A DNA stretch of 64,000 nucleotides from positions 112,141 through 176,140 of the forward strand of contig NZ_QKYK01000011.1 of NCBI RefSeq assembly GCF_003426815.1, read 5' to 3'. The translations under genes and the position numbers were made by a program. The notes under the pieces were generated by a model. That model was not told the origin of the DNA. It worked only from the letters and a program-made list of their open reading frames with translations, and did no database searches. This document shows, one piece after another, positions 24,882 to 33,435 of this stretch. Source of the DNA: Desertimonas flava (GTDB lineage: Bacteria; Actinomycetota; Acidimicrobiia; Acidimicrobiales; Ilumatobacteraceae). Every line of letters begins with the position of its first letter. The first letter of the stretch is position 1.

Positions 24882-26234
24882 ATGAGCGGCGACGAACGGC
24901 TCTGGGGACGACAGACCGATCTCGCCGTGGGGAATTTCCCCATCGCTCATCGCCCGCTGGACGTGCGGGTCGCCCGCGCCCTGGCCACCATCAAGCGGCA
25001 CGCGGCCGTGGTCAACGCCTCGCTGGCTGTGCCGGGCGTCGACGCTGACGTGGCCGAGGCCATCGGGCAGGCAGCCCAGCGGATCGAGGCAGGCGAACTC
25101 GACGACCAGTTCCCCGTCGACGTCTTCCAGACCGGCTCGGGCACGTCGACGAACATGAACGTCAACGAGGTGATCGCCACCCTGGCCGGCGAGTCGCTCG
25201 GTCGGGCGGTGCACCCCAACGACCACGTCAACGCGTCGCAGTCGTCGAACGACACGGTGCCGACGGCGATCCGCATCGCCGTGATGCGCGAGCTGCGTGA
25301 CGCCACGCATCCGGCGCTGCAGGGGCTCGTCGATGCCCTCGCTGCGCTGTCGGCGAGGACATGGAGGGTCGTCAAGGCCGGCCGGACCCACCTGATGGAC
25401 GCCACGCCGGTGACGATCGGTCAGGAAGCCGACGCCTGGTCGGGCCTGCTGGCCCGGGCCCTGTCACGGTCGGCGTCCGACCTCGCCGCCCTCGGTGAAC
25501 TGCCGCTCGGCGGCACGGCCGTGGGAACCGGAATCACCGCCCCGGCCGGGTTCGCCGCCGGCGTCATCGAGGCGATCGCCGCTGAGACCGACCTGCCCCT
25601 CCGCCCGACGCCGAACCCGATGGTGCACATGGGTGGCCAGGGCGCCATCGCGGAGGCATCGAGCGGCCTGCGTGGCGTCGCCGTCGCCCTGACGAAGATC
25701 GCCAACGACATCCGCCTGCTGGCGAGCGGCCCCGCCGCCGGGTTGGGCGAGCTGCAGCTGCCCGAGCTGCAGGCCGGCTCGTCGATCATGCCCGGCAAGG
25801 TGAACCCGGTGCTGTGCGAGTCGGTCAACCAGGTGGCCGCCCGGGTGATGGGCAACGACGTCACCGTCGGCTACGCCGCGTCCCAGGGCATCCTCGAGCT
25901 GAACACCTACCTCCCGGTGATGGCCGACGCCGTGCTCGAGTCGGCGACGCTGCTCGGCAACGTGGCCACCGTGTTCGCCGACAAGTGCGTCGCCGGGATC
26001 GCCGTCGACGAGGCCAGGACCCGTGGCTATGCCGAGCGTACGTCCGCGTTGGCGACGGCGTTGAATCCGATCATCGGCTACGAGCGCGCCGCCGCCGTGG
26101 TGCACACGGCCCAGGACTCGGGCCGTTCGATCATCGACGTCGTCGTCGCCGAGGGACTCCTCGACGAAGCCGACGCCCGCCGCATCCTCGACCCCCTCCG
26201 CGCCGCCGGCATCGACCCCGACGCGCCGACCTGA
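24882..26234 (+). CDS. fumC: Class II fumarate hydratase
   Basis: This encodes 450 residues from ATG 24882, with GGAGG six bases upstream and only two bases after the pknB stop. FQTGSGTSTNMNVNEVIA, NDHVNASQSSNDTVPTA, KAGRTHLMDATPVTIGQE and the signature GSSIMPGKVNPVLCESVNQV identify the fumarase/aspartase superfamily, and the overall match is to fumarate hydratase. It interconverts fumarate and malate in the TCA cycle. Sitting directly behind pknB is unusual and implies read-through expression with the cell-wall signalling genes. Confidence 0.93.
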   Translation: MSGDERLWGRQTDLAVGNFPIAHRPLDVRVARALATIKRHAAVVNASLAVPGVDADVAEAIGQAAQRIEAGELDDQFPVDVFQTGSGTSTNMNVNEVIATLAGESLGRAVHPNDHVNASQSSNDTVPTAIRIAVMRELRDATHPALQGLVDALAALSARTWRVVKAGRTHLMDATPVTIGQEADAWSGLLARALSRSASDLAALGELPLGGTAVGTGITAPAGFAAGVIEAIAAETDLPLRPTPNPMVHMGGQGAIAEASSGLRGVAVALTKIANDIRLLASGPAAGLGELQLPELQAGSSIMPGKVNPVLCESVNQVAARVMGNDVTVGYAASQGILELNTYLPVMADAVLESATLLGNVATVFADKCVAGIAVDEARTRGYAERTSALATALNPIIGYERAAAVVHTAQDSGRSIIDVVVAEGLLDEADARRILDPLRAAGIDPDAPT

Positions 26235-26403
26235 CGGTTGGTGCCTGGCACGGTGAGCGAAAGGGCGTGCGAGGCGGAGGGCCGTCCGCTGGTCGCCGTC
26301 CCGACCGGAGGGTAATTACCGGACGCTTCGGTGGGGTATTTACCCTCCCGTCCGTACGCGGCGCTGACCGGCCACCCGGCCCGCCCATGGCACCAACCGT
26401 CAG
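26231..26403. repeat. Nested inverted repeat spanning the fumC and DinB gene ends
   Basis: CTGACGGTTGGTGCC at 26231-26245 is exactly inverted at 26389-26403, and the two arms contain the stop codons of the convergent genes. Inside, GGAGGGTAA (26307-26315) is inverted at 26340-26348. The left arm is followed by TGGCAC, giving the core GTGCCTGGCAC, which recurs in the hairpin at 37452-37478. It may be a bidirectional terminator or a small mobile repeat. Confidence 0.6.
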
Positions 26404-26960
26404 GCGTGGTGGGCGTAGAGGTCGCGCAGGAGAGCGATCTCGGCGAGGTGGTGGATCGCCTCGCGGTGGATGTGGAGGACGAGCACCGCGTAGGGCTCCT
26501 CGGCGAAGGGGCCCTCGGCCGGACCGACGGGAGCCGCGAGCCCGTCGGCGTCGAGTGATCGCACGCCTTCCACCCACCGTTCGTACTCGCCGTCGAGCGC
26601 GGCGAGGGCTCCGTCGGCGGTCGGCGACCACTCGACCGAGCCGTAGTCGATCGGTGCCCGCCCGAAGTGCGAGGCGTTGCGCTGGCCGAATACGCCGACG
26701 ATGAGATGGCCGAGGCGCCAGGCGATGGTGGTGACCGGCGCCGGCGAGGGTTCGGGCTGATCGAAGTCGATCACCCAGTCGCCGCCACCGTCGGCCAATG
26801 CGGTCAGGGCCTCACCCCGCCGTCGCAGGTTCCACGCGCCCGGCACCGGCTCCCAGCGGTATTCCTCGTCGGTCAGCCCGTCGAGGCGGGGCCGGGCGTG
26901 CACGTTCCAGTGGAACGTCAGCTGTTCGAGCAGTCGTTCGGTCCAGTCGATGGTGGCCAT
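26400..26960 (-). CDS. DinB-family protein
   Basis: The 186-residue protein starts at ATG 26960 (MATIDWTERLLEQLTFHWNV); an ATG nine bases further upstream is also possible. TDEEYRWEPVPGAWNLRRRG, IAWRLGHLIVGVFGQRN and VLHIHREAIHHLAEIALLRD show the four-helix DinB fold with three spaced His residues that can bind a metal ion. Members include metal-dependent thiol S-transferases, but this protein cannot be assigned to a reaction. Its end lies in the right arm of the inverted repeat shared with fumC. Confidence 0.85.
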   Translation of the reverse strand: MATIDWTERLLEQLTFHWNVHARPRLDGLTDEEYRWEPVPGAWNLRRRGEALTALADGGGDWVIDFDQPEPSPAPVTTIAWRLGHLIVGVFGQRNASHFGRAPIDYGSVEWSPTADGALAALDGEYERWVEGVRSLDADGLAAPVGPAEGPFAEEPYAVLVLHIHREAIHHLAEIALLRDLYAHHA

Positions 26961-27002
26961 GGCCCACATGTACCCGTCAACGAGGACGGCGACCGTCCGG
27001 GT

Positions 27003-27593
27003 TCAGGCGGGAGTGCCGGCGCGGGCGAGGAAGTTGCGCAGGAGGTCGTGGCCGGCGCCGGTGAGGATGCTCTCGGGGTGGAACTGCACACCTTCGACCG
27101 GGAGCTCACGATGGCGCACGCCCATCACGGTGCCGTCGGTGGCCGTCGCCGTCACCTCGAGCACGTCGGGCAAGGTGTCGGGCTGCAGCGTGAGCGAGTG
27201 GTAGCGCGTGGCCGTGAGCGGGTTCGGGAGCCCGGCGAACACACCGACGCCGCGGTGGTCGATCTCGGATGTCTTGCCGTGCATCAGCGTGGCCGCACCG
27301 ACCACCGTGGCGCCGTAGACATGGCCGATCGCCTGATGCCCGAGGCACACGCCGAGCACGGGCGTGGGCCGCGCGGCAAAGGCTCCGACGGCGTCGCAGA
27401 TGATGCCGGCGTCCTCGGGGCGACCGGGCCCCGGTGAGAGGAGCACAGCGTCGGGGGCGAGAGCGACCGCCTCGTCGACGGTGAGCGCGTCGTTGCGGTG
27501 CACGACTGGCTCGGCACCGAGCTCGCCGAGGTACTGCACCAGGTTGAACACGAAGCTGTCGTAGCTGTCGATCACGAGGACGCGCGGGCTCAC
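27003..27593 (-). CDS. Anthranilate/aminodeoxychorismate synthase glutamine amidotransferase subunit
   Basis: The product has 196 residues from GTG 27593. It carries the class I amidotransferase triad: Cys83 in GVCLGHQ, and His and Glu in [31 protein letters not shown] and [13 protein letters not shown] are typical of TrpG/PabA. It releases ammonia from glutamine for a chorismate-using partner. No trpE or pabB gene is adjacent, so whether it serves tryptophan, folate or both cannot be told; many actinobacteria have such a protein beside crgA, as here. Confidence 0.9.
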   Translation of the reverse strand: MSPRVLVIDSYDSFVFNLVQYLGELGAEPVVHRNDALTVDEAVALAPDAVLLSPGPGRPEDAGIICDAVGAFAARPTPVLGVCLGHQAIGHVYGATVVGAATLMHGKTSEIDHRGVGVFAGLPNPLTATRYHSLTLQPDTLPDVLEVTATATDGTVMGVRHRELPVEGVQFHPESILTGAGHDLLRNFLARAGTPA

Positions 27594-27655
27594 GGACTCA
27601 CCCTAATGACGGGTGGCGATGGGCGGCCCGGTCGATTGCCGTACACTCGCTGGCC

Positions 27656-27985
27656 GTGGCTCCTCCGAAGCGCAAGACCGGTGGCCGGGTGACCCCGGCC
27701 GGCACGCGCCCTGCAGACAAGACTCGCTCGACCTCATCGACGGGCGGCGCATCCGGCAGTGACGGTGGTGACGCCCATCGGTACGACTCGGGTCGCTACA
27801 CGGCACCGCAGGCCAGGGCCCTCGAGGAGAGCCCGTCGTGGGTGCCGATCCTCATGCTCGCCCTGTTCGCCGTCGGCGCCCTGGCGATCATGGCGCGCTA
27901 CCTGTGGTGGGACAGCAACATCCCGATGGTGGCGGGCATGGTGTGCCTGCTCGCCGGCCTCTTCACCGCCACCAAGTGGCGCTGA
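27656..27985 (+). CDS. crgA: Cell division protein CrgA
   Basis: The 109-residue protein starts at GTG 27656. The first 55 residues are basic and disordered; then come two membrane segments (SWVPILMLALFAVGALAIMA and IPMVAGMVCLLAGLFTATKW) separated by RYLWWDSN, ending KWR. This is the CrgA layout. In Streptomyces CrgA delays FtsZ ring formation and in mycobacteria it bridges FtsZ with PBP and FtsQ. It is divergent from the amidotransferase gene. TACACT about ten bases upstream could be a -10 element. Confidence 0.88.
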   Translation: MAPPKRKTGGRVTPAGTRPADKTRSTSSTGGASGSDGGDAHRYDSGRYTAPQARALEESPSWVPILMLALFAVGALAIMARYLWWDSNIPMVAGMVCLLAGLFTATKWR

Positions 27986-28048
27986 CCAGCCCGTTGACGG
28001 GTCGCCGACCCGCCGGAGGCTGGGGATACCAACAGTAGGCTGGGGATC

Positions 28049-28315
28049 GTGCCGGATTTCGGGACGGTCCTGTGGGTAGCCGGTGGACTGCTGCTTGCCG
28101 TGGTCCTCTGGAAGGTCGGGATCGGCATGCTCCGATCGGTCACCAGACCCCTCCCAGACCCCCCGCCACCAGGGGAAATGCGGAAAATCAGCGTCCGCTA
28201 CCGCTGCGACGTCTGCGGCGTCGAGCTGAAGATGACGCTGGCGCCCGACGAGGACCCGCCGCCGCCAAAACATTGCCTCGAGGATATGACCGAGGTCGCT
28301 CCGCTGTACGAGTGA
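28049..28315 (+). CDS. Small membrane-anchored protein with zinc-ribbon-like tail
   Basis: The 88-residue protein starts at GTG 28049. It has one N-terminal membrane segment (LWVAGGLLLAVVLWKVGIGM), a Pro-rich spacer and a soluble tail with CDVCG and KHC, a possible three-Cys/one-His metal site. I do not recognise a named family. It is 64 bases after crgA and may be co-transcribed with it. The start is supported only by the position of the membrane segment. Confidence 0.7.
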   Translation: MPDFGTVLWVAGGLLLAVVLWKVGIGMLRSVTRPLPDPPPPGEMRKISVRYRCDVCGVELKMTLAPDEDPPPPKHCLEDMTEVAPLYE

Positions 28316-28401
28316 CCAAAAGTTATCCCCAGGATGGGGATGACGCGGTGGACAAACTACAGCTGTGTAAGTCGCTGAGAACTGGCTGAGAACGTCGCCG
28401 G

Positions 28402-29568
28402 TCAGAGGCGCTCGATGATGGTGGCGTTGGCCATGCCGCCGCCCTCGCACATCGTCTGCAGGCCGTAGCGACCACCGGTGCGTTCGAGCTCGTTGAGCAG
28501 CGTCGTCATCAGGCGGGCACCCGAGCAGCCGAGCGGATGGCCGAGGGCGATCGCCCCACCGTTGACGTTCACCCGATCCATGTCGGGATGGATCTCCTTC
28601 TCCCAGGCGAGGATGACGGACGCGAACGCCTCGTTGATCTCGACCAGGTCGATGTCGTCGATGGTGAGTCCGGCCCGCTCGAGCACCTTCTTGGTGGCTG
28701 GGATCGGTGCCGTCAGCATGACTCGCGGGTCGGCCCCGGCGAGCGAGAAGTTGACGAACCGGGCCCGCGGCGTCAGGCCGAGGGCGGCGGCCTTCTCCTC
28801 GGACATGATCAGCAAGGCGGCGGCGCCGTCGGTGATCTGCGAGGAGTTGCCGGCCGTGACCCGGCCGCCCTCCTCCTCGGTGCGGAACGCCGGCTTGAGC
28901 TTGGCGAGCGACTCCATCGTCGTCTCCCGCAGACCCTCGTCGACCGTGACGAGCGATCCGTCGGCGCCGAGCACCGGGAGGATCTCCCGTTCGAAGCGAC
29001 CCTCGGCGGTGGCCTGGGCGGCGAGTTGCTGGCTGCGCAACCCGAAGGCGTCGAGGTCCTCGCGGCTGAGGTTCCACTGGTCGGCGATCAGTTCGGCCGA
29101 GATCCCTTGTGGCACGAGGCCGCCCTGCTCGGCGTAGCGGGCGCCGACCGCCGGGCCGAACGGCCAGCCGTACTTGCCGTCTGCGAATGCCGAACCCATC
29201 GGAACGCGCGTCATCACCTCGACGCCGGCAGCGACGACGATGTCGTACGCACCGGCGATCACGCCCTGGGCGGCGAAGTGGGCCGCCTGCTGGCTCGAGC
29301 CGCACTGGCGGTCGATGGTGGTGCCGGGCACGTGGTCGGGCCAACCCGCAGCCAGCACGGCGTTGCGGCCGACGTTGGCCGCCTGCTCGCCCACCTGCAT
29401 GACGCACCCCATCACGACGTCGTCGACGATGGCCGGGTCGATGCCGGTGCGCTCGACGAGGGCGGTGAGCGTCTCGGCGGCGAGATCGACGGGGTGCCAG
29501 TCGCGCAGGGCGCCGTTCCTCTTCCCCAGCGGGGTGCGGACGGCATCGACGATGACTGCAGTGCTCAC
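28402..29568 (-). CDS. Thiolase (acetyl-CoA C-acyltransferase family)
   Basis: The 388-residue protein starts at GTG 29568 (MSTAVIVDAVRTPLGKRNGA). The nucleophile Cys89 is in DRQCGSSQQA, and the catalytic His344 (GGAIALGHPLGCSGAR) and Cys374 (TMCEGGG) complete the site. It catalyses reversible thiolytic cleavage or condensation of acyl-CoA, most likely in fatty-acid or steroid side-chain degradation. It is on the same strand as, and downstream of, a FAD reductase and a MarR regulator but separated from them by a perfect palindrome. Confidence 0.92.
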   Translation of the reverse strand: MSTAVIVDAVRTPLGKRNGALRDWHPVDLAAETLTALVERTGIDPAIVDDVVMGCVMQVGEQAANVGRNAVLAAGWPDHVPGTTIDRQCGSSQQAAHFAAQGVIAGAYDIVVAAGVEVMTRVPMGSAFADGKYGWPFGPAVGARYAEQGGLVPQGISAELIADQWNLSREDLDAFGLRSQQLAAQATAEGRFEREILPVLGADGSLVTVDEGLRETTMESLAKLKPAFRTEEEGGRVTAGNSSQITDGAAALLIMSEEKAAALGLTPRARFVNFSLAGADPRVMLTAPIPATKKVLERAGLTIDDIDLVEINEAFASVILAWEKEIHPDMDRVNVNGGAIALGHPLGCSGARLMTTLLNELERTGGRYGLQTMCEGGGMANATIIERL

Positions 29569-29650
29569 CCACGGAACGGTACCGGTTGCCCGTCGCGAGG
29601 GCCGATCCGTGCCGCCTGTCCTCGAGGCCCATTCCAAGATTCCTGTACTC

Positions 29651-29676
29651 CTCCGGTCGCGAATTCGCGACCGGAG
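29651..29676. promoter_or_regulatory. 26-bp perfect palindrome between MarR gene and thiolase
   Basis: The left half is CTCCGGTCGCGAA and the right half its exact reverse complement. It starts 17 bases after the MarR stop and lies 83 bases before the thiolase start. There is no T-tract. It could be the operator of the adjacent MarR protein or an RNA stem at the end of the MarR transcript. Confidence 0.55.
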
Positions 29677-29692
29677 AGGGCTGAGAATCAGG

Positions 29693-30148
29693 TTATGGCG
29701 CGTCGTCGAGGTGGTCGGCGAGGACGACGAGGGCGTCGCGCAGACCGGCGACGTGGGCGTCCGAGAGCATCACGGCGAAGTGGTGCTGCACGGCCCGGCG
29801 GTAGGTCACGTTCATCTCCCGCCACAGCTGACGGCCGCGGCGGGTCAGCTCGACGGTGATCGATCGCAGGTCGGTGGCCTCGCGCCCGGCGTGGCGCTTG
29901 ACCCAGCCCTCCTCCTCGAGGCGGTCGAGCCGCCGGCTGAGGCTCGACGCGACGATGCGCAACTCGGCCGCCAGTTGCACCGGCCGGGCCGATCCGCCGA
30001 GGCGCTGGAGGGCGGCGAGGACGTCGAACCAGCCGAGCCCGATGTCCCACTCTTCGCGAACGTCGACGTCGATCCGGCGCTCGAGCTCGGCGGTCAACGA
30101 CTGCATGTCACGCCAGGCCGCCACGCGGTTGGCGTCGAGCCGGGGCAC
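29693..30148 (-). CDS. MarR-family transcriptional regulator
   Basis: This encodes 151 residues from GTG 30148. FDVLAALQRLGGSARPVQLA, ASSLSRRLDRLEEEGWVKRH and a basic wing (REATDLRSITVELTRRGRQL) form the winged helix of MarR proteins. The start is five bases after the FAD reductase stop, so the two are one transcript. MarR regulators usually repress their own operon and release DNA on binding an aromatic ligand or on oxidation. The palindrome 17 bases beyond its stop is a candidate target controlling the thiolase. Confidence 0.9.
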   Translation of the reverse strand: MPRLDANRVAAWRDMQSLTAELERRIDVDVREEWDIGLGWFDVLAALQRLGGSARPVQLAAELRIVASSLSRRLDRLEEEGWVKRHAGREATDLRSITVELTRRGRQLWREMNVTYRRAVQHHFAVMLSDAHVAGLRDALVVLADHLDDAP

Positions 30149-30152
30149 CGAA

Positions 30153-31436
30153 TCACCCCGCTCGGCGAGCGGACTCGGCGAGCCGCTGCTCGTCGGCCAG
30201 GGCCAGCGCGTCGGCGAGCGGGGCCCGAGCGGCGATCAGCGGCCGGTACTTCATCACCAGCCGGGGCAGGTTGAGTCCGAGGACGCCCCGCAGGACACCG
30301 TCGGCGTGGTAGCCGGCGACGAACGACCGCTCCCCTGGAGACCCGACGAGGACCGTCCACTCGGCGGGCGAGCCGTCGACCGCCGTCGACCGCCCGAGGA
30401 ACTGGATGCGATGGTCGTACTGATCGCTCCACACGAACGGCACGGTCGCCGACTCGGTGAGCTCGCCACCTGCGGCCGAGGCGAGGAGGTTCGCGGCGGC
30501 GAGCGCTCCCTGCTCGGCGGCGTTGGTCCAGTGCTCGATACGCACCTCCTCGGCGAACAGCGGATGCGTCCACCGCACGACGTCGCCGGCGGCGAACACG
30601 CCCGGTGCGCCGGTCGCCAACGTCGGCGCCGTGACGATCCCGTCGCGAAGCTCGAGCCCGCTGTCGGCCAGCCAGCCGGTCGCCGGCGAGACCCCGATGC
30701 CGACCACCACGGCATCCGCGCGCAGCTCGCTGCCGTCACCCATGCGGACGATCGCACCGGCTGCGTCGTGGGCAACGCCGGCGACGGCGACCGACGTACG
30801 GAGATCGACGCCCTCGTCGCCGTGGAACGAAGCCAGGTCGGCGCCCAACTCGGCACCGACGCCACGGATCAGGGGCGCCGCGGCGCCTTCGAGGACGACC
30901 ACCTCGGCGCCGGCACGCCGGGCCGTCGCCGCCACCTCGAGGCCGATGAACCCGGCGCCGATCACGACGACGCGGACGCCCGGCCGTTCGATCACGGCCC
31001 GCAGGGCGATGGCGTCGTCGAGGGAACGCAGCACGTGCACGAACGGATTGCCGTCGGTGTCCGGAAGGCGCTTCGGCTGAGACCCGGTGGCCAGGATCGC
31101 TCCGTCGTAGGGCACGTCCCGCCCGTCGGCGAGGACGACCGAGCGGGCGGTCGTGTCGATGCCCGACGCGGGGACGCCGAGCAGCGTCTCCAGTCCCAGC
31201 GACTCGAACGCGTCGGGCTGGCGCAGGGCGATGCGCTCGGCCCCCCACTCGCCGGCGAGGAACTTCTTCGACAGCGGCGGGCGATCGTAGGGCTGGTGCT
31301 GCTCGGCGCCGACCAGCACGACCGTGCCGGTGAAACCTCCGGCGCGGAGGGCCTCACACGCCCGCAGTCCGGCGAGCGACCCACCCACCACGACGACCCG
31401 TTCCAACCGATCGATGCCCGATGCCGTCACGGTCAC
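30153..31436 (-). CDS. FAD-dependent ferredoxin/rubredoxin reductase-like oxidoreductase
   Basis: The protein has 427 residues from GTG 31436. The FAD-binding VVVGGSLAGLRACEALR is at the N-terminus, PYDRPPLSKKFLAG follows, ATGSQPKRLP is the FAD-linked segment and VVVIGAGFIGLEVA near 155 binds NAD(P)H; the late VFAAGDVVRW contacts FAD. This is the layout of reductases that feed ferredoxins of P450s or ring-hydroxylating oxygenases. No oxygenase or ferredoxin lies adjacent. It is co-transcribed with the MarR gene and divergent from a thioesterase 24 bases away. Confidence 0.9.
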   Translation of the reverse strand: MTVTASGIDRLERVVVVGGSLAGLRACEALRAGGFTGTVVLVGAEQHQPYDRPPLSKKFLAGEWGAERIALRQPDAFESLGLETLLGVPASGIDTTARSVVLADGRDVPYDGAILATGSQPKRLPDTDGNPFVHVLRSLDDAIALRAVIERPGVRVVVIGAGFIGLEVAATARRAGAEVVVLEGAAAPLIRGVGAELGADLASFHGDEGVDLRTSVAVAGVAHDAAGAIVRMGDGSELRADAVVVGIGVSPATGWLADSGLELRDGIVTAPTLATGAPGVFAAGDVVRWTHPLFAEEVRIEHWTNAAEQGALAAANLLASAAGGELTESATVPFVWSDQYDHRIQFLGRSTAVDGSPAEWTVLVGSPGERSFVAGYHADGVLRGVLGLNLPRLVMKYRPLIAARAPLADALALADEQRLAESARRAG

Positions 31437-31459
31437 TCACGATGCCATACCGTCGGGCC

Positions 31460-31897
31460 ATGGAGAGCACCACCAGCCCCCTCGACCCCGAGACGATCAA
31501 CCGCATGGTGCTCGAGGGGTTCCCGGGCAGTCGCAACCGGTGCGTCGAGGTCGGATCGGACTACGCCGTCGCCCACCTCACCGCCTCGGATGCCGACCTC
31601 CGGCCCGGCGGCTACATCTCCGGCCCCACCCAGTTCTCCCTCGCCGATGCCGTCCTCTGGTACCTGGTTTTCGGTGCGATCGGGCGGATGGAGCCGATGG
31701 CGCTCACGTCCGAGCTCTCGATCCGTTTCCTGCGCCCGGCGATCGGCACCGAGCTGTGGGCCCGGGCCACGCTCGACATCGCCGGGCGGCGCAACGTGGT
31801 CGGCTCGGTGAGGGTCTGGACCGTCGACGAGACGAAGCCGTGCTCGGTGGCCCAGGGCACCTACGCCCTCCCCCACCAACCGACGCCCATGCCATGA
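31460..31897 (+). CDS. PaaI-like hotdog thioesterase
   Basis: This encodes 145 residues from ATG 31460. RPGGYISGPTQFSLADAVLW and LTSELSIRFLRPAIGTELWA match the hotdog-fold acyl-CoA thioesterases of the PaaI/DUF4442 type, with the Asp in the helix as candidate catalytic residue. It would hydrolyse an acyl-CoA or aromatic-CoA. Its stop overlaps the next start by four bases (ATGA). It is divergent from the FAD reductase, so one promoter region may serve both directions. Confidence 0.85.
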   Translation: MESTTSPLDPETINRMVLEGFPGSRNRCVEVGSDYAVAHLTASDADLRPGGYISGPTQFSLADAVLWYLVFGAIGRMEPMALTSELSIRFLRPAIGTELWARATLDIAGRRNVVGSVRVWTVDETKPCSVAQGTYALPHQPTPMP

Positions 31898-32715
31898 CCG
31901 GCGGTGCCGGCGACGTGGTCACCGATCCCGGCGACCCCCGCCTCGACGACTACGTCGAGCTGACCGATCCGGCCGCCCGGCGCCGGCGCGAGCGCGACGA
32001 GCTGTTCGTCGTCGAGGGACCGGTGGCCCTGGGCAAGCTGATGGTGTCGGGCCACCGCATCCGCTCGGTCCTCGCCACGCCCAAGACGGCGGCGCGGGTC
32101 GAATCGATCGTCGGCGGTGGCGTCGGCGTGGTCGTCGTGACGCCGGACGTGATGCGGGCAACCGTCGGCTTCGATCTGCATCGGGGCATCGTCGCGGCGG
32201 CCGACCGCCGGCCGCTGCCGACCGTGGCCGAGCTGGTGGCCGGGGCCGTGACGTCGGCCGGCGAGGGCCCGGTGCGGCTCGCCGTTCTCGAAGGCCTCAA
32301 CGACCCCGAGAACCTCGGGCTGATCGCCCGGTCGGCGCGGGCGTTCGGCGTGGCCGGGTTGATCCTCGATCCGACGTGCATCGACCCCTACTACCGGCGC
32401 ACCGTCCGCGTGAGCATGGGTGAGATCCTCCTGCTGCCCGTCGCCCGGGCGGCGTCGTGGCCGGACGACCTCGACGTCGTCCACAGCGCCGGCTTCACCA
32501 CCTGGGCCCTCACGCCGGCCGGGGCTGTCTCGATCTGGGATTCCGACGCTCCCGACCGTCTGGCGATCCTGCTCGGTGCCGAGGGTCCGGGGCTGAGCAG
32601 CGCTGCGCTCGACGCGGCATCGCAGCGGGTGGCGATCCCCATCGAGCCGGCGGTCGACTCGGTCAACGTCGGGCACGCCGCGGCGATCGCCTTTGCGGTG
32701 ACCGGACCGCGCTGA
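31894..32715 (+). CDS. TrmH/SpoU-family RNA 2'-O-methyltransferase
   Basis: The product is 273 residues from ATG 31894. The N-terminal 90 residues (RDELFVVEGPVALGKLMVSG) are the substrate-binding part, and the SPOUT knot shows motif 1 NDPENLGLIARSARAFG, motif 2 ILLGAEGPGLS and motif 3 IPIEPAVDSVNVGHAAAIAF. It methylates a ribose 2'-OH in tRNA or rRNA using SAM. Translational coupling with the thioesterase is not functionally informative. The exact RNA site cannot be assigned. Confidence 0.92.
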   Translation: MTGGAGDVVTDPGDPRLDDYVELTDPAARRRRERDELFVVEGPVALGKLMVSGHRIRSVLATPKTAARVESIVGGGVGVVVVTPDVMRATVGFDLHRGIVAAADRRPLPTVAELVAGAVTSAGEGPVRLAVLEGLNDPENLGLIARSARAFGVAGLILDPTCIDPYYRRTVRVSMGEILLLPVARAASWPDDLDVVHSAGFTTWALTPAGAVSIWDSDAPDRLAILLGAEGPGLSSAALDAASQRVAIPIEPAVDSVNVGHAAAIAFAVTGPR

Positions 32716-32751
32716 CGCCGCCATACCGGCATCACGGGCGGCGGAACCGAC

Positions 32752-33435
32752 TCAGGCCGTGGTGGTCGTCGTGGAGCCGGGGAACAGCGCCGCCCACGTC
32801 GCCGGCCCGACGAGGCCGTCGACCTCGAGTCCGTGGTCCCGCTGGAACTGCTCGACCGCGGCGCGCGTGGCGGGACCGAAGTAGCCGTCGGCGTTGACGC
32901 CGAGGGCCAGCTGCACCTGCCGAACGGCCTCGGACTGGTCGCACAGCCGGAGTGGCGGCGTGGAGTTCGGGCGGTAGTCAGGGCACACCGGTGAGCGCGT
33001 CGTCTGCGGTGTTCGGGTGGAGGCGACCGACGTCGACGTCGTGGCGGCGACGGTGCTCGACGCGACGGCCGTGGTGGGCGGTGGGATCGACCCGGCCGGC
33101 TCGGTGGACGGCCCCGTCAACTCCGTCGGCGGCGCCGATGACGCAGTCACGTCGGTGGAATCGACGACGATGGCCGGACCGTCCCCGCTCGACGCCGGAT
33201 CGGCTCCGCCGCCGTCGGTTCCCCCGCGGGCGGCGAACACCACGACACCGACGAGGGCGGCGGCCGACGCCGCGACGGTGGCGATGACCCGGGCGGTGAC
33301 CCGGCGCGATCGCAGCGACACGACGTTCTCCAGATCGCCCGGCTCGGCGGCCTCCGCCCGCTGCTGCGCTGCCTCGGCGGCTCGGTCGACCGTTGCGCCG
33401 AAACGCCGGAGACGTCCTTCGAGATCGGGGTTCAT
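32752..33435 (-). CDS. Membrane protein with extracellular peptidoglycan-binding domain, probable anti-sigma factor
   Basis: The 227-residue protein starts at ATG 33435. The cytoplasmic N-terminus (about 1-50) is charged, a membrane segment lies near 51-71 (IATVAASAAALVGVVVFAAR), then a Thr/Pro/Ser-rich linker and a C-terminal PG_binding_1 domain (VRQVQLALGVNADGYFGPAT, then DGLVGPATWAALF). The start overlaps the sigma-factor stop (ATGA), the typical layout of an ECF sigma factor and its anti-sigma factor. A peptidoglycan-binding sensor outside suggests a cell-wall stress input. No canonical zinc anti-sigma motif is seen, so this role is inferred from context. Confidence 0.8.
   Translation of the reverse strand: MNPDLEGRLRRFGATVDRAAEAAQQRAEAAEPGDLENVVSLRSRRVTARVIATVAASAAALVGVVVFAARGGTDGGGADPASSGDGPAIVVDSTDVTASSAPPTELTGPSTEPAGSIPPPTTAVASSTVAATTSTSVASTRTPQTTRSPVCPDYRPNSTPPLRLCDQSEAVRQVQLALGVNADGYFGPATRAAVEQFQRDHGLEVDGLVGPATWAALFPGSTTTTTA

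Noticed and set aside
27734..29632. A 632-residue open frame on the minus strand
   Set aside because: It runs in another frame over the thiolase gene and crgA, is Arg-rich and has no family match.
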